The notes under the pieces are model-generated. The model saw only the letters and a program-made list of their open reading frames with translations, did not search any database and was not told the DNA's origin. A stretch of 64,000 nucleotides of DNA from Agrocybe praecox (taxonomy: Eukaryota; Basidiomycota; Agaricomycetes; Agaricales; Agrocybaceae), in NCBI GenBank assembly GCA_964017145.1, contig OZ024847.1, positions 2,914,001 through 2,978,000 on the forward strand, in the 5' to 3' direction. Each line of letters begins with the position of its first letter. Position 1 is the stretch's first letter. The translations under genes were made by a program, and so were the position numbers. Of the stretch, positions 34,755-46,207 are shown piece by piece.

Positions 34755-35027
34755 CTCCGAGAATAGGATGACATTTCCGAGCGCTACTAATCCCTCTAGA
34801 ATCACATCTGCTGTACTGACGAAGTTCTCGATGGCAAGGCTGGCCTCCACGGTCTTGTCGTTCCCCGCAGTGCTCTCGATGTCAAGTTGAAGGCACCTAC
34901 TGATAGTGCCCTCGTTCTCCGCATAGAAATTATCCAAATCTCGCCACAACCTCCTCCCGCTTTCCTCCAAGCTGGGCGCAGGATAGGAAGGACCGTGCTG
35001 GGGAAGGGGGAACTGAACAGACTCCAT
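34755..35027 (-). pseudogene. Captured N-terminal fragment of a STAND/NACHT-type protein
   Basis: ATG 35,027 and 91 codons ending at a GTAAGT donor (34,754). The product has SLEESGRRLWRDLDNFYAEN and LAIENFVSTADVILEGLVALGNV, reminiscent of N-terminal helical domains of Agaricomycete STAND proteins (memory-based, tentative). Its intron donor is joined to the acceptor of the neighbouring chitin synthase exon, so the breakpoint lies in an intron and a spliced chimera is possible, though out of frame. Confidence 0.45.
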
Positions 35028-35391
35028 ACGTATTGTCACAGTGATAACGAGAAAGATCGAAAATAATGGCTTGATTGAATCTCGTCCACCACGCCGTTAT
35101 GGTTGAATCCAAATTAATCCCACAAAGGAAGTTATGACGGCTCAGCGCTGAACGTTAACGTGAGAGCTGGACGATATATAATTGGAGAATGGATAACATC
35201 GGTGACGGGTCGCGTAGTAAGCACGCATTTATTGGGGTACTGAGACTAGCAGTTGTAATCCAGGGCGCTGGGCGACATGATAGTTTGTAGTTAGGTTCCG
35301 GCATTCAGACGCTCGAGTGATCTTCGTTTCAATTTGATTAAAGGCCGGATGGGTGGGCTCTGTGAAGTGCTCACGTGGGACATTTTCATCG

Positions 35392-35463
35392 TCGTGTATG
35401 GTGTAACGGCTAACATTACCGCCTTTCACGCGGTAGCTCGGGGGTTCGATTCCCCGTACCCAA
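35392..35463 (+). tRNA. tRNA-Glu (TTC) pseudogene
   Basis: The anticodon arm ACCGC-CTTTCAC-GCGGT gives anticodon TTC (Glu). The D-arm GGTGTAACGGCTAACATTACC and T-arm GGTTCGATTCCCC are recognisable. The T-arm has one extra G and the acceptor stem has about two mismatches, and the usual TCCGTAT/GTACGGA pairing is lost, so it is probably not functional. It sits in the captured block between the STAND fragment and the aldo-keto reductase. Confidence 0.65.
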
Positions 35464-35590
35464 ATTTTTGTTTTCTTGGCCAAGTATTATACAATTTTGA
35501 AGTCCTAGCATGGCTTCCCTCCTTCATCTTCTTAATTGTGGATTCATAAGGAGTGGTCTATAAATGCACTGTATATAATTCTATATAGCA

Positions 35591-37559
35591 TTATTTGAAT
35601 CCGATCGGATTTTGAGGCTGGTATGGTTCTAATTCTTCAATTTCTTTGTCCGACAACTTGACATCGAAAGCACCTAGAAAAGGCGTCGGGTATGAGCTTC
35701 AATCGGCTACAAGCGCCATACAAATGACTAACCGAGGATATCGTGTAAGTTCTCCAAAGATGTCGAGCCTACAATAGGTGCAGAGATATCTAAGAGGGTG
35801 CCACACCGCATCGCATTGGATCAATTGTCCTGGCTCAGTCAAAGAGAATGTGATTAACGCGTACCTTCTTTGGACAGAACCCAGGCCAACGCCACTTGTG
35901 CCATGCTGATGCCTTTTGCTGTCGCGATTCGTTCGACACTTTGCATATACGTGTTATGATATTGAATAAAGACTTGGAGAAAAACCGCTTACGCGTTAAC
36001 GATTTTCTCAGTTGCCTCTTCGTTATACCGCTTCTTGATTCTGTCTACCTTTGAACGGGTTGTATCTCCTCGGTTGGCGTAGGGTTTCGTAAGTGTTCCG
36101 CGTCCGAGAGGGGACCAAGGAATAGAACCGACACTGAGATGCTAAAGCATGTTATTTGGCTGTACTGATCATAATGAGGTCGATGGAAAGCACCTTTAAT
36201 GTCGGGAACATCTCTCGTTCTTCTTCCCTATAAATCAAGCTGTATTGGTTTTGCATCGAGATGAATGGCGTGAGCTTATTGTTGATGGCATAGTCTGAGC
36301 AAATATTCCAAATGGCCAATGTTCAGTAGTTGGCATGGTTCCAAATAGACCGAGAAGAATGCACTTTGCATAGCGTGGACTGTTGTGCATCATGGAACAA
36401 TTGTTATCAGAATCATGCTTCACTGGGACTGTGGATTGGAGCGCCTCGACGACTGGGAAACTCACATTGCCACGCCCAGCAGGAGGACATTCCAATGTAC
36501 CTGGCGTATCCAGCTTGGACAACATCATGAAGGACTTGCATCTCATTTTATTTCTGCAACGTTAGTGGTTTTTAGGCGACCTTTTCGCAAATTTGAGCTG
36601 ACCGTTTCCGCGATTGGTGTTTCGGGATCAAATCGATGGCCTACGATAAAATAAATAAATATTAGAAATATAATGTGAAAAAAGCTAAGATTCACATCAC
36701 ATTGCAATACATCGACGTAATCGACCTGCAGGCACTCCAAACTATGTTTAACAGATTCGAGAATGTGCTTTCAAATATCATGGTTAGTGAACCATCCTCC
36801 CTCAAAGCTAAAGGCTGGCAAGAGATACATACTTTTCGACTTAAACCGTGCTGATTGACATATCCTTCCGTGTTGGGATCAGTCATGAACAGTGTCTCCG
36901 TATCTGCCGTTTTTTCAACTGTAAAAAATACCTATCGCATGCAAATTGAGTTTCTAGGTTGGGAGTTTCCTGCTCGAGGTCTCTTCCTCCGAGTCCGTAC
37001 TCCACTCACGGAGAATTGGCAGCTGGATGGACGAGACATACTTTGGTCATGACTACGATTTCATCTCGAGGAAGATTGAATTGCTTGGTGGCTTTGCCCA
37101 AGACGATTTCGGAACGACCATTGGAGTAGACCTATGGAGCAGAAAGGATCCAAATATGTTTTAAGACGAGAAGAAGAAAGAAAGAAAGATAGTACAAACA
37201 CACTCACATTTGCCGTGTCAAATGTGATTATTCCTGCGTCATATCTTTCCACAATCACAACGACCGATGTCCCATACAAAAATTCATCGCAATGCCAAGA
37301 GCTGACTGCGTGCTATACTTACGCAGCTTTGATATGCTTTATGGACTCCTCCTCAGGAAGAACCCACGATTGCCATTCCGGAGACCCATACGACATGCAC
37401 CCTAATATGATCCTTGACACTTTCAGCCCAGAAGACCCAAGGCGCACTACAAGGAGAAAGAGCAAAGATAAAGTATTCAGCTCGTGCTGATACGAAAAGG
37501 TACACGTTCACAATCAGATGGTATTTACCATACAATAACTTCTTCCTGTTTTCAGCCAT
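35591..37559 (-). CDS. Aldo/keto reductase, captured and apparently complete
   Basis: NAD(P)H-dependent carbonyl reductase of the aryl-alcohol dehydrogenase-like AKR group. ATG 37,559 (MAENRKKLLY) splices to VRLGSSGLKVSRIILGCMSYG; then DAGIITFDTANV, LQVDYVDVLQC, HRFDPETPIAET, AGYARYIGMSSCWAWQ, NNKLTPFISMQN, and the C-terminus AFDVKLSDKEIEELEPYQP with stop at 35,591. At least eight introns with GT-AG ends are kept. Unlike its neighbours in the block, I found no nonsense change, start and stop are both present, and length (about 340 aa) suits the family. It may be the one functional passenger. Not every exon was checked base by base. Confidence 0.75.
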
Positions 37560-38273
37560 TCTCCGGATGTCGTTCAGCGATGTTGGGAGATGTGGAGAGA
37601 CGTGTGTTGCTCTTGAACCGATAATCAAATTATTACCGGCTTTTATAACGTTCAGACCCCACCTGGTCAGCATGAGTGGGGCCGTCACTACACCACCGCA
37701 AACCCGAACAGCCGTCTGAATATATACTGGACTTGGGACGACCTGAGGTATACATGCATGCCAGGCGTTAGGTCCATCCATCTCCGGGCGATCGTCATGC
37801 GATAATTTGCTAGATATACTACTTCGATAAGATAGCACGATGGTTGCTTGAAATTATTCTTTCGATACTGTACAGCGGCGACGCCAACGCCAAGGGGGAG
37901 ATGCTCGAGACGTTTTAGAATCGACAAGATTTGTTAAAAATACGTGTCTTCCAGCGATCCAGAAGCTGCTACTTACCACCACAATATGAACGGCACAGAC
38001 ATCGTGAACGTAAGTTTGACCAAAGGTAAAAGTCCTCAGCCCAAGGTCCACGTCCTCCACGTATTTCTTTCACGCCCATTCTGGCCATAAAAATTGAGTT
38101 TGAATGATATACAACAATTTAATGGAAAGGAAACCTATCGGTGGAAAAAAGAAAAAACTGCACCCTGTACATAGATAGGATTAGTCACCCAATCAATGAC
38201 CTAAAATATTGGACTGCAGGCCTACCTTGATTGACACGAAGATGATAATGGGTGAAAACCAGGTTTTGCGCAT
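37560..38273. other. Mosaic DNA between reductase genes, no gene assigned
   Basis: Minus-strand frames without recognisable motif. The junctions of the AKR piece and the TmpA-like piece should lie here. Confidence 0.35.
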
Positions 38274-39760
38274 TTATGAGTCAAAGATGGCACCATATGC
38301 CGGAATACCGCGAGTTTCCATACCATACACGACCTTCCTGGTGACCTTGGGATTCGAGATGATGAAAACCGCCTCAGCATTACTTTCCCGGACAAGCTGA
38401 TACGCAAGAGCAACCATGTCGGGACGACCAAGAGTGCGAGTATTCCAGACAATAGCATCCGGATCGGCTTTCAAAACAGCGTTCATAATCTTAGCGCCGT
38501 AGGTTGTCTCCGGGTGGGGGGTAGACCAGAGGACCCGGCGCGGAGTGACGCTGGCGTAAAGAAGGGAAAGACAGGGGCCAATGCCTGATCCGGTGGCGAC
38601 GACGACGATTCTCTTGAAGAGTCTGGAGGTGTAAAGGAGCCCGTGGAGAGGGTATCCTCACGTCCAGAGCTTCGTGGGCGGATTTTGAATGGTCTGCCTC
38701 ATCCAGTCACCGGCATTGAAAACTACGACAGAGAATCCGTTGATTTTGCCGTTCTCGTCCTTGTCTGGGATAGTGGCGAACGCGTGCTATTTGAGAAGGG
38801 GTCTGTTGGAAATCTTGAGTCCATAGAAGGGCTGCATGGGTCGGTACTTGGAATGCAGGCGGATAGCGTGGTCGGAGAGAACTTCTGGGTATACTTCTCG
38901 CAGACGCAGACGTGACCAGGAAAGAAGGGTGCAGCTGGTCGATACGCAGAAGAACCAGAAGTTGGGCGATTTGGCCAAGAACAATCCGATGGGAATATTG
39001 GCTTCTCTGGCTGAAGCTCTTGCGACAAGCCCGTTGTGCGCCCAGAAAATGATGAGCGCTGTCCATCCAGCGAAACGGTGGCCAGCTTCGAAATGGTCGT
39101 GGAATAAGACTCGGAATCTTGGATGGGCAGCAGCCAAGATTGTAAGGAATATGGAGATGAGGACCCAGGACAAAGCGACATTGACCAAGTTGTCCCTTGA
39201 GCGATCATGGACATATTTTCTGGTAACTAGAGCGGTGTAGAGAAGGAACCATACCACAGCAGCTGTGCCACTTCCGCTGTGAGCACCGCCGTAATGGAAG
39301 ACTTTGGCCAGTCTGCGACGGATGGAAAGTGGAACAGAATGGGGAATGCAAACAGCAATATCGTAGAGCAAATTGACAAAGTTCTCCTGTCGGAAGAGGA
39401 GAGTGAACATGAGGTTTGCTGAAGAAGCGCTCGCAACATCGTTTGGGAGAGGAACTCCGTTCGCCTTTGCGACGAAGCAAATAAATGCAAACAAATTGGC
39501 GGTGAAAATGATGGTAAAGATCTTCCGGTAGGTGGTATAAAAGTTGACTGCATAATTTGACGATCATTAACTGATGAAAGAAGAGAAGAGTAATCTGTCC
39601 TACTCACAGTTGATGTAACGAGTCAACTTGGACCCCCGCTTCTCTGGAAGGATGCTTCGATCTGGCTTCAGGTCAAACGGCTTTGGCTTGAGCAAAAGAC
39701 TCAGTTCAGAAGATGATGCTGATGCAGACTCTGAAGCTGGGACCACTGCTTGAAGAAAAG
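38274..39760 (-). pseudogene. Captured TmpA-like membrane reductase with nonsense codons
   Basis: Reads [23 protein letters not shown], an intron, YRKIFTIIFTANLFAFICFV, then several membrane helices, FEAGHRFAGWTALIIFWAH, YPEVLSDHAIRLH, and after a break HAFATIPD, VVVFNAGDW, VVVATGSGIGPCLS and VIRGIPAYG-type C-terminus (stop 38,274). This is the layout of the TmpA-like/NRPS-linked integral membrane oxidoreductases of fungi, with an NAD-binding motif GSGIGP. Near 38,787 the expected Trp codon reads TAG, and near 38,655 an expected Arg codon reads TGA. Both fit C-to-T changes on one strand or the other. Likely non-functional. Confidence 0.75.
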
Positions 39761-39794
39761 TCAGTATAACTCCACTACAGGGAGCGAGGTGGTT

Positions 39795-40420
39795 CATACC
39801 GCAGCCTGCGTGGAGATGAGATCGATCATAACTACGAAACGTATGGAGAAACAACAGAAACCACACAGTTGCTCCAAGAAGACAAGTTCTCCCAAGATTG
39901 TGAACGGTCGAGTTAATCCAACGACGACGTTGCGACAACAAGACAGTCCAGTCATCGGGTACCACCGTGTACGCATGCGCGTCACGAATGAACTGCGTCT
40001 TGAAGCGAGGGAAATGCTTGAGAAGGAGGGTGGTCAGGTATCGATCTTCACCAAGGTGGAGAAGGTTCTTCACGTGCAAGGTATCGACGTGATTCTCAGA
40101 GTAGTCCGTGATAAGTTGGTTGGAAATTAGCAAAGGCTTGTGTGTGTCGGCCATCCGTAGTCGATAAAGAGTGAAACAACCAGGTAAACAAGTGACTAAA
40201 CCAAACAAACTTTCGAAAGTCTTGGCCATATGATGCGAGATGAAGTACTCGTAAACCTATAATTGTTATGTTAATAAGGAGGAATTACAAGCACCGTAAC
40301 TTGTAAAAATGCATACCTGCATCATGGTAATGAGCGACTGCTTGGCATTAGACAATAGGTTGTTGCCTAATGACATGAATGAGGTTTTGAATTGTCGACA
40401 ACCGTGGGAATGCAGGATTT
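39795..40420 (-). pseudogene. Captured chitin synthase fragment (catalytic C-half)
   Basis: Reads LLSNAKQSLITMMQ, intron, [16 protein letters not shown] join, [43 protein letters not shown], then the catalytic [15 protein letters not shown] and QRRRW are hallmark chitin synthase motifs. It is followed directly by the TmpA-like piece and preceded by the GCN1 piece, so about 150 residues of the catalytic domain are missing between this fragment and that at 42,115. Confidence 0.85.
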
Positions 40421-40449
40421 GAGACTATGAAGGCATTTTTAGCATCAAA

Positions 40450-42030
40450 TGTATGGCCCCAAGCTTAGCTTACATTCACCGCAATGAAACTTGATTATTT
40501 CCAGTACCAGAGCCACTTGCTCAAGGGGATCGTCTTCTTCTTCTTCGCCTTTTATTCCTCCTCCAGTGAGAATTTGGCTGAGTAGGGGGAAAGCATACGA
40601 AAATGTAGCAGCGTCGAAAGGTGCCTTTTCAGATAAGAAGCGCAGTCGGTAAAGAACGCGAATGACAAGCACTATGCGCGATTTCAACAAAATGAAATGA
40701 AAGACAATAGTTAACTGAACATACTGTGCAATGGTTCAGCTTGAAGTTCTTCTGGAATGGAACCAATTTTCAAACATCTGAGAGATGCGATACCTATCCA
40801 ACGTCCAATGGTGTTGAGACGATCTGATGTACTTTTTGCAAGTTCCTAGATGTTACGTTAAGAAAGGCAAAACGGTGGCTTTAAGGGTTGATCATACCAG
40901 GTATGTTTCAAATGCTTCAGAACCTGCTAAAAAAGAGCCTCTATCCAAAGCACCTTTCAGCAATAGCGAGACGATGGAGGACATCTGCGAGTGAAATTCC
41001 TCCACGCCGGAAGCAACAAGACTTCTGACCAAATTTAATCCTTGAACAAGATGAGCTTGGATTGTTTGAACGTAAAGCCTGATTTTTGCTTCTTTTTCCA
41101 ATTGTGCTTGTACAAGAGCCTGTTGCTGCCTGGTTAGCGTTGTAGAAGTAGATTTCTTCGCTGCAAGCGATTTGCGGACTTCCGCCTCCCATTTCTCAAT
41201 TTCATGATCTTTTCCTTTGTCGGGCTTTGCCTCTGCTTTCGACGAGGATAATACTTATAAACAGTAAGCCAAATTATGCAGATAGAAGAGAATATGGTCA
41301 ACAAACCATCGACAAATGTAGTCCCTTCGTGTGTAGCCCAGATAGAGAGGTCATCATCCAAAATAGCATGTAGAACTTGAGGGTCAAGGTCCGCTTTCAA
41401 CTGAACCAGAACCTGAGAAAGTACGAGAACAGGCGAAATGAATGCCAGAGTCGTCACTGAACTGTAGGCAGCATCGGCAAATCCATACTGAGCGAGAGTA
41501 GGTCAAATAAGGCTTCATAAGGCGAAAGTGACCAAAATACAAACCTTGGAAGATGCAACAGTGGCTTCCAGAATCAATCTCATCAACTTGTCAATATGCT
41601 TGTCCACGACCTCCCAGGGATCTAAGCCGGCTCTCTGACATATATCGACCCATAACTGACGATCGGTTCCACCTATACAGCACTTATGATTAGTGATATT
41701 ATTCATGAAACAAAATCATGACGTACGGACATATGAGATGATGATGAGCTAGAACTATCAGCTCTACAATGGCATTCTCTCGGAGGGTCGGTCCTACGTC
41801 TTCACCGTACGAGACGGTACTGAGAAGAAGAGCAGATAAGCGTGCATGTTTGTTCCACGGCTGCGTTTGTTCATCTGTGGTAGCTGGAGCTTTTTGGGAT
41901 GGAGGACCACGAGCAATGAAACTTGATAAAGCTTCACGGATGACTCGATCACTCAATTGTGGGCTCCGAGAAGTCGCTTCAATGATTGAGATGTTGACCT
42001 GTTTTCGGATATTGGAGTGCTGACTGTTTG
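40450..42030 (-). pseudogene. Captured GCN1 fragment (translational activator of eIF2-alpha kinase)
   Basis: Minus-strand exons read LSDRVIREALSSFIARGPP, WNKHARLSALLLSTVSYG, RQLWVDICQRAGLDPWEVV, LIWAT-type DDDLSIWATHEGTTFVDG, EAKIRLYVQTIQAHLVQG, SLVASGVEEFHSQMSSIVS, LRFLSEKAPFDAATFSYAFP and LEQVALVLEIIKFHCGEC. These are HEAT-repeat segments from the N-terminal half of GCN1. Introns are retained. The piece is embedded inside the chitin synthase order, replacing part of its catalytic domain. I saw no whole-gene context; only a small part of this very long protein is present. Confidence 0.75.
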
Positions 42031-42109
42031 TACTGAGATGTACGTAGACTAGACCTAGTTGCGATCTTCACAAATATACATTCATGAGAGACCGTTTGAA
42101 TGGTATTTG

Positions 42110-44745
42110 AAGTTTCACTTACCGCAAATTTTCGAGAGACATGAAACTAAGAGGCTCTGGGTCCAGGAGTTAGGATCAGCACCAAGGATGTTAAGCACGA
42201 TGCGGGGCGTAAGTCGATCGTTCCCAGAACCAACAATCATACCATCGCAAATGACGACGATGAGTTTGCGCTTGTCGTCATACTTCAATTGAGTGAGGGA
42301 GTCAATGGTCTTGTGCAGCGAGCTATCACCTTCAGGATAGCATGGCACCTGGCAAGTAACGAACTTGTCGTGGTCCTCAGGAGCGCGAGCTGCACCAAAG
42401 TTGATGGATGCCAAGAATTTAAAACCGATGATGGCCATCATGATCATGGACAACACGAGTAGAATATATTGGGCGAAAAGTCATCGAGGAGATTGTCGAT
42501 TATTGACTTTGCCGACCAAGAATAAGTTGCGGCGGCAGACTTTCTGGCGAGCCAATACGGCCTTATCAATCTGGAGAGAATCCAACAGCTTTTTGATATC
42601 TTGGCCTGCATTGAACTTAAACAAGCTCAACACGTCGCCAGACATGAATTCAGCACTCGTGCCTGCTGGGGCTTGGATTCCATCAGGGGTTTTAACGGCA
42701 GATGGGCTGCTCAGTTCCTGATTTCTTTAGGGGTCATTCCGAAAAACCCAACACGCGCTTGATACCTCATTTCGACCATTCGCTCGAAATACCAGTCAGG
42801 ACGAGAGTCATTCGTGAATGCGCGGAAGTCGTGGTATTGAGCATTGACGTCCGTGTTGTTCTTGGAGTCCAAGACAACATGGGGGCTGACTGATCCTGTA
42901 ATGCCGTTGCAAAGTGCGCTGACCTACACACGACGAAGTCAAAAAAAAAAGCTCTAAAGGAGAAAAGGTGGATCTTACCTGGACAGGGAAGATAGCATCT
43001 GCGGACTCTCCACCGTATTTCAAGATTGATTTCCCAGGGACGACAGTAACGATGCGACTATGTGTGTGTGCAACTGAGGTCAGGTCGAAGACTTCTCCGC
43101 GAATAGAGGTATAAACGTTATTGGGATTCAAAGCGAGAGAATGTGAGGCCAATTCCTGTGAGTTGAAGATGTGTTCCGTGGGACAAATGACAACACCGAG
43201 AACGGCAATAATAAAGACGGCAATGGCACAGACGAACCAGATAATCATGTTAAGAGCGAATTTTTCGCGCCATGCTTGACGGACGTTGATGCGCTTCATC
43301 CTGCCAATATAAGTCAAGAAAGGCGATGGAATCCACCATGTAAGGACCCAACACAAAGCTACCCAGCGACGGCGGGCAGAGCTTTCTTTAAGCACCTCGG
43401 TCGTCTTGCCTTCCTGTATTTCTCCGGGAAGTGCCTCCTTTTCCATTAAGCCTCTCTTGTCAGTATTCTGGAACATGTTGCGTGAAGGCGCATAAGACTC
43501 GGAACCGAAGTGGGACATAGAATCATCCCGCTGGCTGGTGAACTTGCTGCGTGCATCGAAGTCGTCACTGCGTACGGATTTATTCTCTTCGTAATCGTCT
43601 TCATAAAGATCAGCTCTCTGGAATGGAGAAGCATTGGCTACGAGAGGAAGAGCCTGGTTGGAATTGGCATAGGCGTCAGAGTAATTGTTAGACCAAGCTC
43701 CATCCACCTCTTCATGGGGCGAACGGTAAGGAGCATAAGGATCCTGAAGTCCCCGAGGATCGAGGCCAGCTTCCGCCTCAGCGTCCCTCAGACGATCCCT
43801 CTTCTGCTCGTCCATATCACGAGAGCGAAGTTGATCTTCAAACTTATGGAACGCTGCTTGAGACAAGAAGACCTAAAGAAATAATCTAAGAGAAATGTGA
43901 CGCTGCTAAACAGGAAAGGGACTTACTTTATGTGCTCCAAGTACAAGATCCTTTTCACCCAGCCCGAACACAGTCCTCGCTTGCGCAATTACTTCTCTTT
44001 CATTGCCCTCTGTGACACCTCCTGCTTGCAAACCTTCCTTGTAACGTTCGCAGAACTCCTCGGGGGTCATATTAACCTCGAAGATATTGACGCAGTGTTT
44101 GGCAATTTCCGTTAAACCCACAGCCTTTACTTGACCCTTGACACTCCTGCCTTCCAGCTGGTTGGGCAGTTGCGAGTCGTTGGGGTTGATACAGAAAACA
44201 TACCAAGGTTGGGTCTCCTCGATTGTCTTGAATAGGGTATCCAGAGCTGCCTTGAACTCGCCAGCTACACCTGGACTCGACGAAGAGAGCTGGCCGCCGC
44301 CGCCAGCAGCGGTTTCATCTTCATCTCGGTCTTTCTCTTCGATATCAGCATTTTCCTTGACGGCAGGTAGACGCTTGAGAGTATTCTTCCTTCTTGTCGA
44401 AGGAGCACGCATTGGTTTGACAGCCTGCTGAGCTGCAACAATGTTGTCTTCATTCCGTGGATGGGTTTAGGTTGCGATGGCTTTGGCAGAGAAAAGTCCT
44501 TTGACGAAAGGATTGACGGTACCGGACCCTTCGTGACCATCGGCAGCACCTCGCGAGTCGTGGTAGGCAGATAAAGTCGAAGTTGATGGCATCCAAGTTA
44601 CGGTCAAGGAATCCCTCGGCTGAGTAAGTAACGGGTCCATTATAATGATTGACGGTGAACGATGGGAACTGGGAACCCAGACCTGTCAACAGTACCGTGG
44701 TGTAGATGCCAGTGGGCGTTACATTATCGAGCTGACTCATGCGTA
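42110..44745 (-). pseudogene. Captured chitin synthase fragment (myosin end to catalytic N-half)
   Basis: In order on the minus strand: TPTGIYTTVLL, FTVNHYNGPVTYSAEGFLDRN (end of a myosin-motor-like domain), MRAPSTRRKNTLKRLPAV, TQPWYVFCINPNDSQLPNQ, IFEVNMTPEEFCERY, an acidic linker, RRWVALCWVLTWWIPSPFL and other membrane helices, a cytochrome-b5-like part (YTSIRGEVFDLTSVAH), then [16 protein letters not shown] and [19 protein letters not shown] of the catalytic domain. This is a myosin-linked (class V/VII) chitin synthase lacking most of the motor. Near 44,470 an expected CAA (Gln) reads TAA and a frame change occurs near 44,585. It stops at about residue GADPN and is followed by GCN1 sequence. 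Confidence 0.85.
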
Positions 44746-45205
44746 GAGATGAACTAGTAGATGTGCCATGTCATTGAAACAATGGCATAGCGCGAGAAAT
44801 TGAGAATAGTTGAGAGAGAAATTGTTACTGGAGGGATAAGATCTGAGAGTTGAAAATGATTGATGCAGATGATTGGTTGACCTAGATGGTGGCTTTAGAC
44901 GTCTAAAACATCCGGCAGGCACAGACCTCAACTCACCACTGGCTTGCCCAGGACTAACTTGAATTATGCATGTATTCTCTTTCATCTACCCCATCCTTCT
45001 AGATTTCACTTCAGTCCAATCCAATAGATAGCTTTGGGGCCTTGGAGCTTTGGCTTCAAGCTCACTTGATTCCATAGTAAGGGCGAGCAGTTTTAAGGGC
45101 TAGAACGGGTAACGGTTTATGTGAGTCTGATAAGATAATTAGACAATTAAGTGATTTTCAACAAAGATTGACATACTAGGAAGATATTGGCCACCATGAC
45201 GTGTT
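44746..45205. other. Right edge of the captured block
   Basis: No gene supported. It joins the chitin synthase fragment to the promoter zone of the plus-strand gene at 45,283. Confidence 0.4.
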
Positions 45206-45223
45206 TGGCCAGGATCCTGGCCA
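45206..45223. promoter_or_regulatory. Perfect palindrome, copy 2
   Basis: TGGCCAGGATCCTGGCCA, followed by GCTCGCTTAAG as in copy 1 (which has CTCGCTTAAC after it). It lies 60 bp upstream of the ATG at 45,283 and marks the right edge of the captured-gene block, as copy 1 marks the left. Confidence 0.85.
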
Positions 45224-45282
45224 GCTCGCTTAAGTCGTCGTTGTGTCACACTTCATCGCAGACCTCATCGCTCAACCAAACC

Positions 45283-46097
45283 ATGGAGTTTGTAGGAATA
45301 CAAATATCTTTTGCTCCATGTGAGTTTGATGATCTCAGTGGGATGACAAGAAGGTACAACAAATACCATTCATCGCTTTTCCCCTGCCCATCTCCTTCTC
45401 TTGGAACGATGGGCGACATCTACCTATTTTCACAAAAATCCACTGTCAATATTCGTGTGTATTGGAAATGGGCGCTAGTATGGAAGGAGGTCCCAATGAG
45501 GAAGGATATAGTTGTTACCCACCCTCTTTTCCGCTCAGTCGAACTGTACCCTGGTGCTCATGGACCCGAATGGCTATTGAATCCAGGACCAGATCATTTC
45601 CCCATCGAAAGGTTCAGCTTCCATGTGTCTGCTAGCACATACATAGCAAGAGTCCAAGCAGAATTCTATCAGGAGCGTTATGAAGCTGGACGACTTGGGC
45701 GAGGTGGAGCGGCATACCCAATAGATTTAACCAAGTAAGTCTTCTACTGCCTTCATAGTCTTTAAATCTCCCTGTTGATAGTGTAATTTATCTTCAGGGA
45801 TAGTGAAGATAATGAGCCCCAAGGTGATGCAGAAAATCCAATAGATCTAACGAAGTAAGTCCTCTTCTGCCTTCATATTCTTCAAATTTTCTTGTTAATA
45901 TTGTATAATCTATTTTCAGTGATCACGAAGATAATGGGAGCGGTGCAGAAAATTTGATAGATCTAACCCAGTAAGTCTCCTGCTTTATGTTTTCTAAATT
46001 CCTCTCTTGATGGTGCATTGACGGTGCATGATTTATTTTTAGGGATAGTGAAGATGATGAGATCATGGAAGATGTCTCAATTTGCGGAAGTGCATAG
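45283..46097 (+). CDS. Small protein with triplicated SUMO-interaction-like exons, Plavaka cargo
   Basis: Exons 45,283-45,734, 45,798-45,854, 45,920-45,970 and 46,043-46,097 give about 204 aa. The first exon encodes a beta-rich domain of about 150 aa with no recognised family and ends PIDLTK. The next two small exons end PIDLTK and LIDLTQ, each preceded by an acidic stretch (DSEDNE, DHEDNG), and the last starts DSEDDE. Exon plus intron repeat at a period of 122-123 bp, so the unit was duplicated as DNA. IDLT with flanking acids is the classic SUMO-interacting motif, so binding to SUMOylated chromatin proteins is a reasonable inference. The ATG at 45,283 was preferred because it follows the palindrome. 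Confidence 0.65.
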
Positions 46098-46207
46098 TTC
46101 ACACATAGTTGGTACATATCTTGTAGTTGTAATTACCGTATTGTCAAGTTTTTACTATGTAAAAGACGAGTTGCAACAAATTTAGATGAGTCGCAACAAA
46201 TTGAGAA

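Noticed and set aside
35392..35463. Functional tRNA-Glu gene
   Set aside because: An extra G in the T-arm and acceptor-stem mismatches argue for a pseudogene.
38836..39240. Plus-strand 134-aa ORF
   Set aside because: Opposite-strand shadow of the TmpA-like membrane protein.
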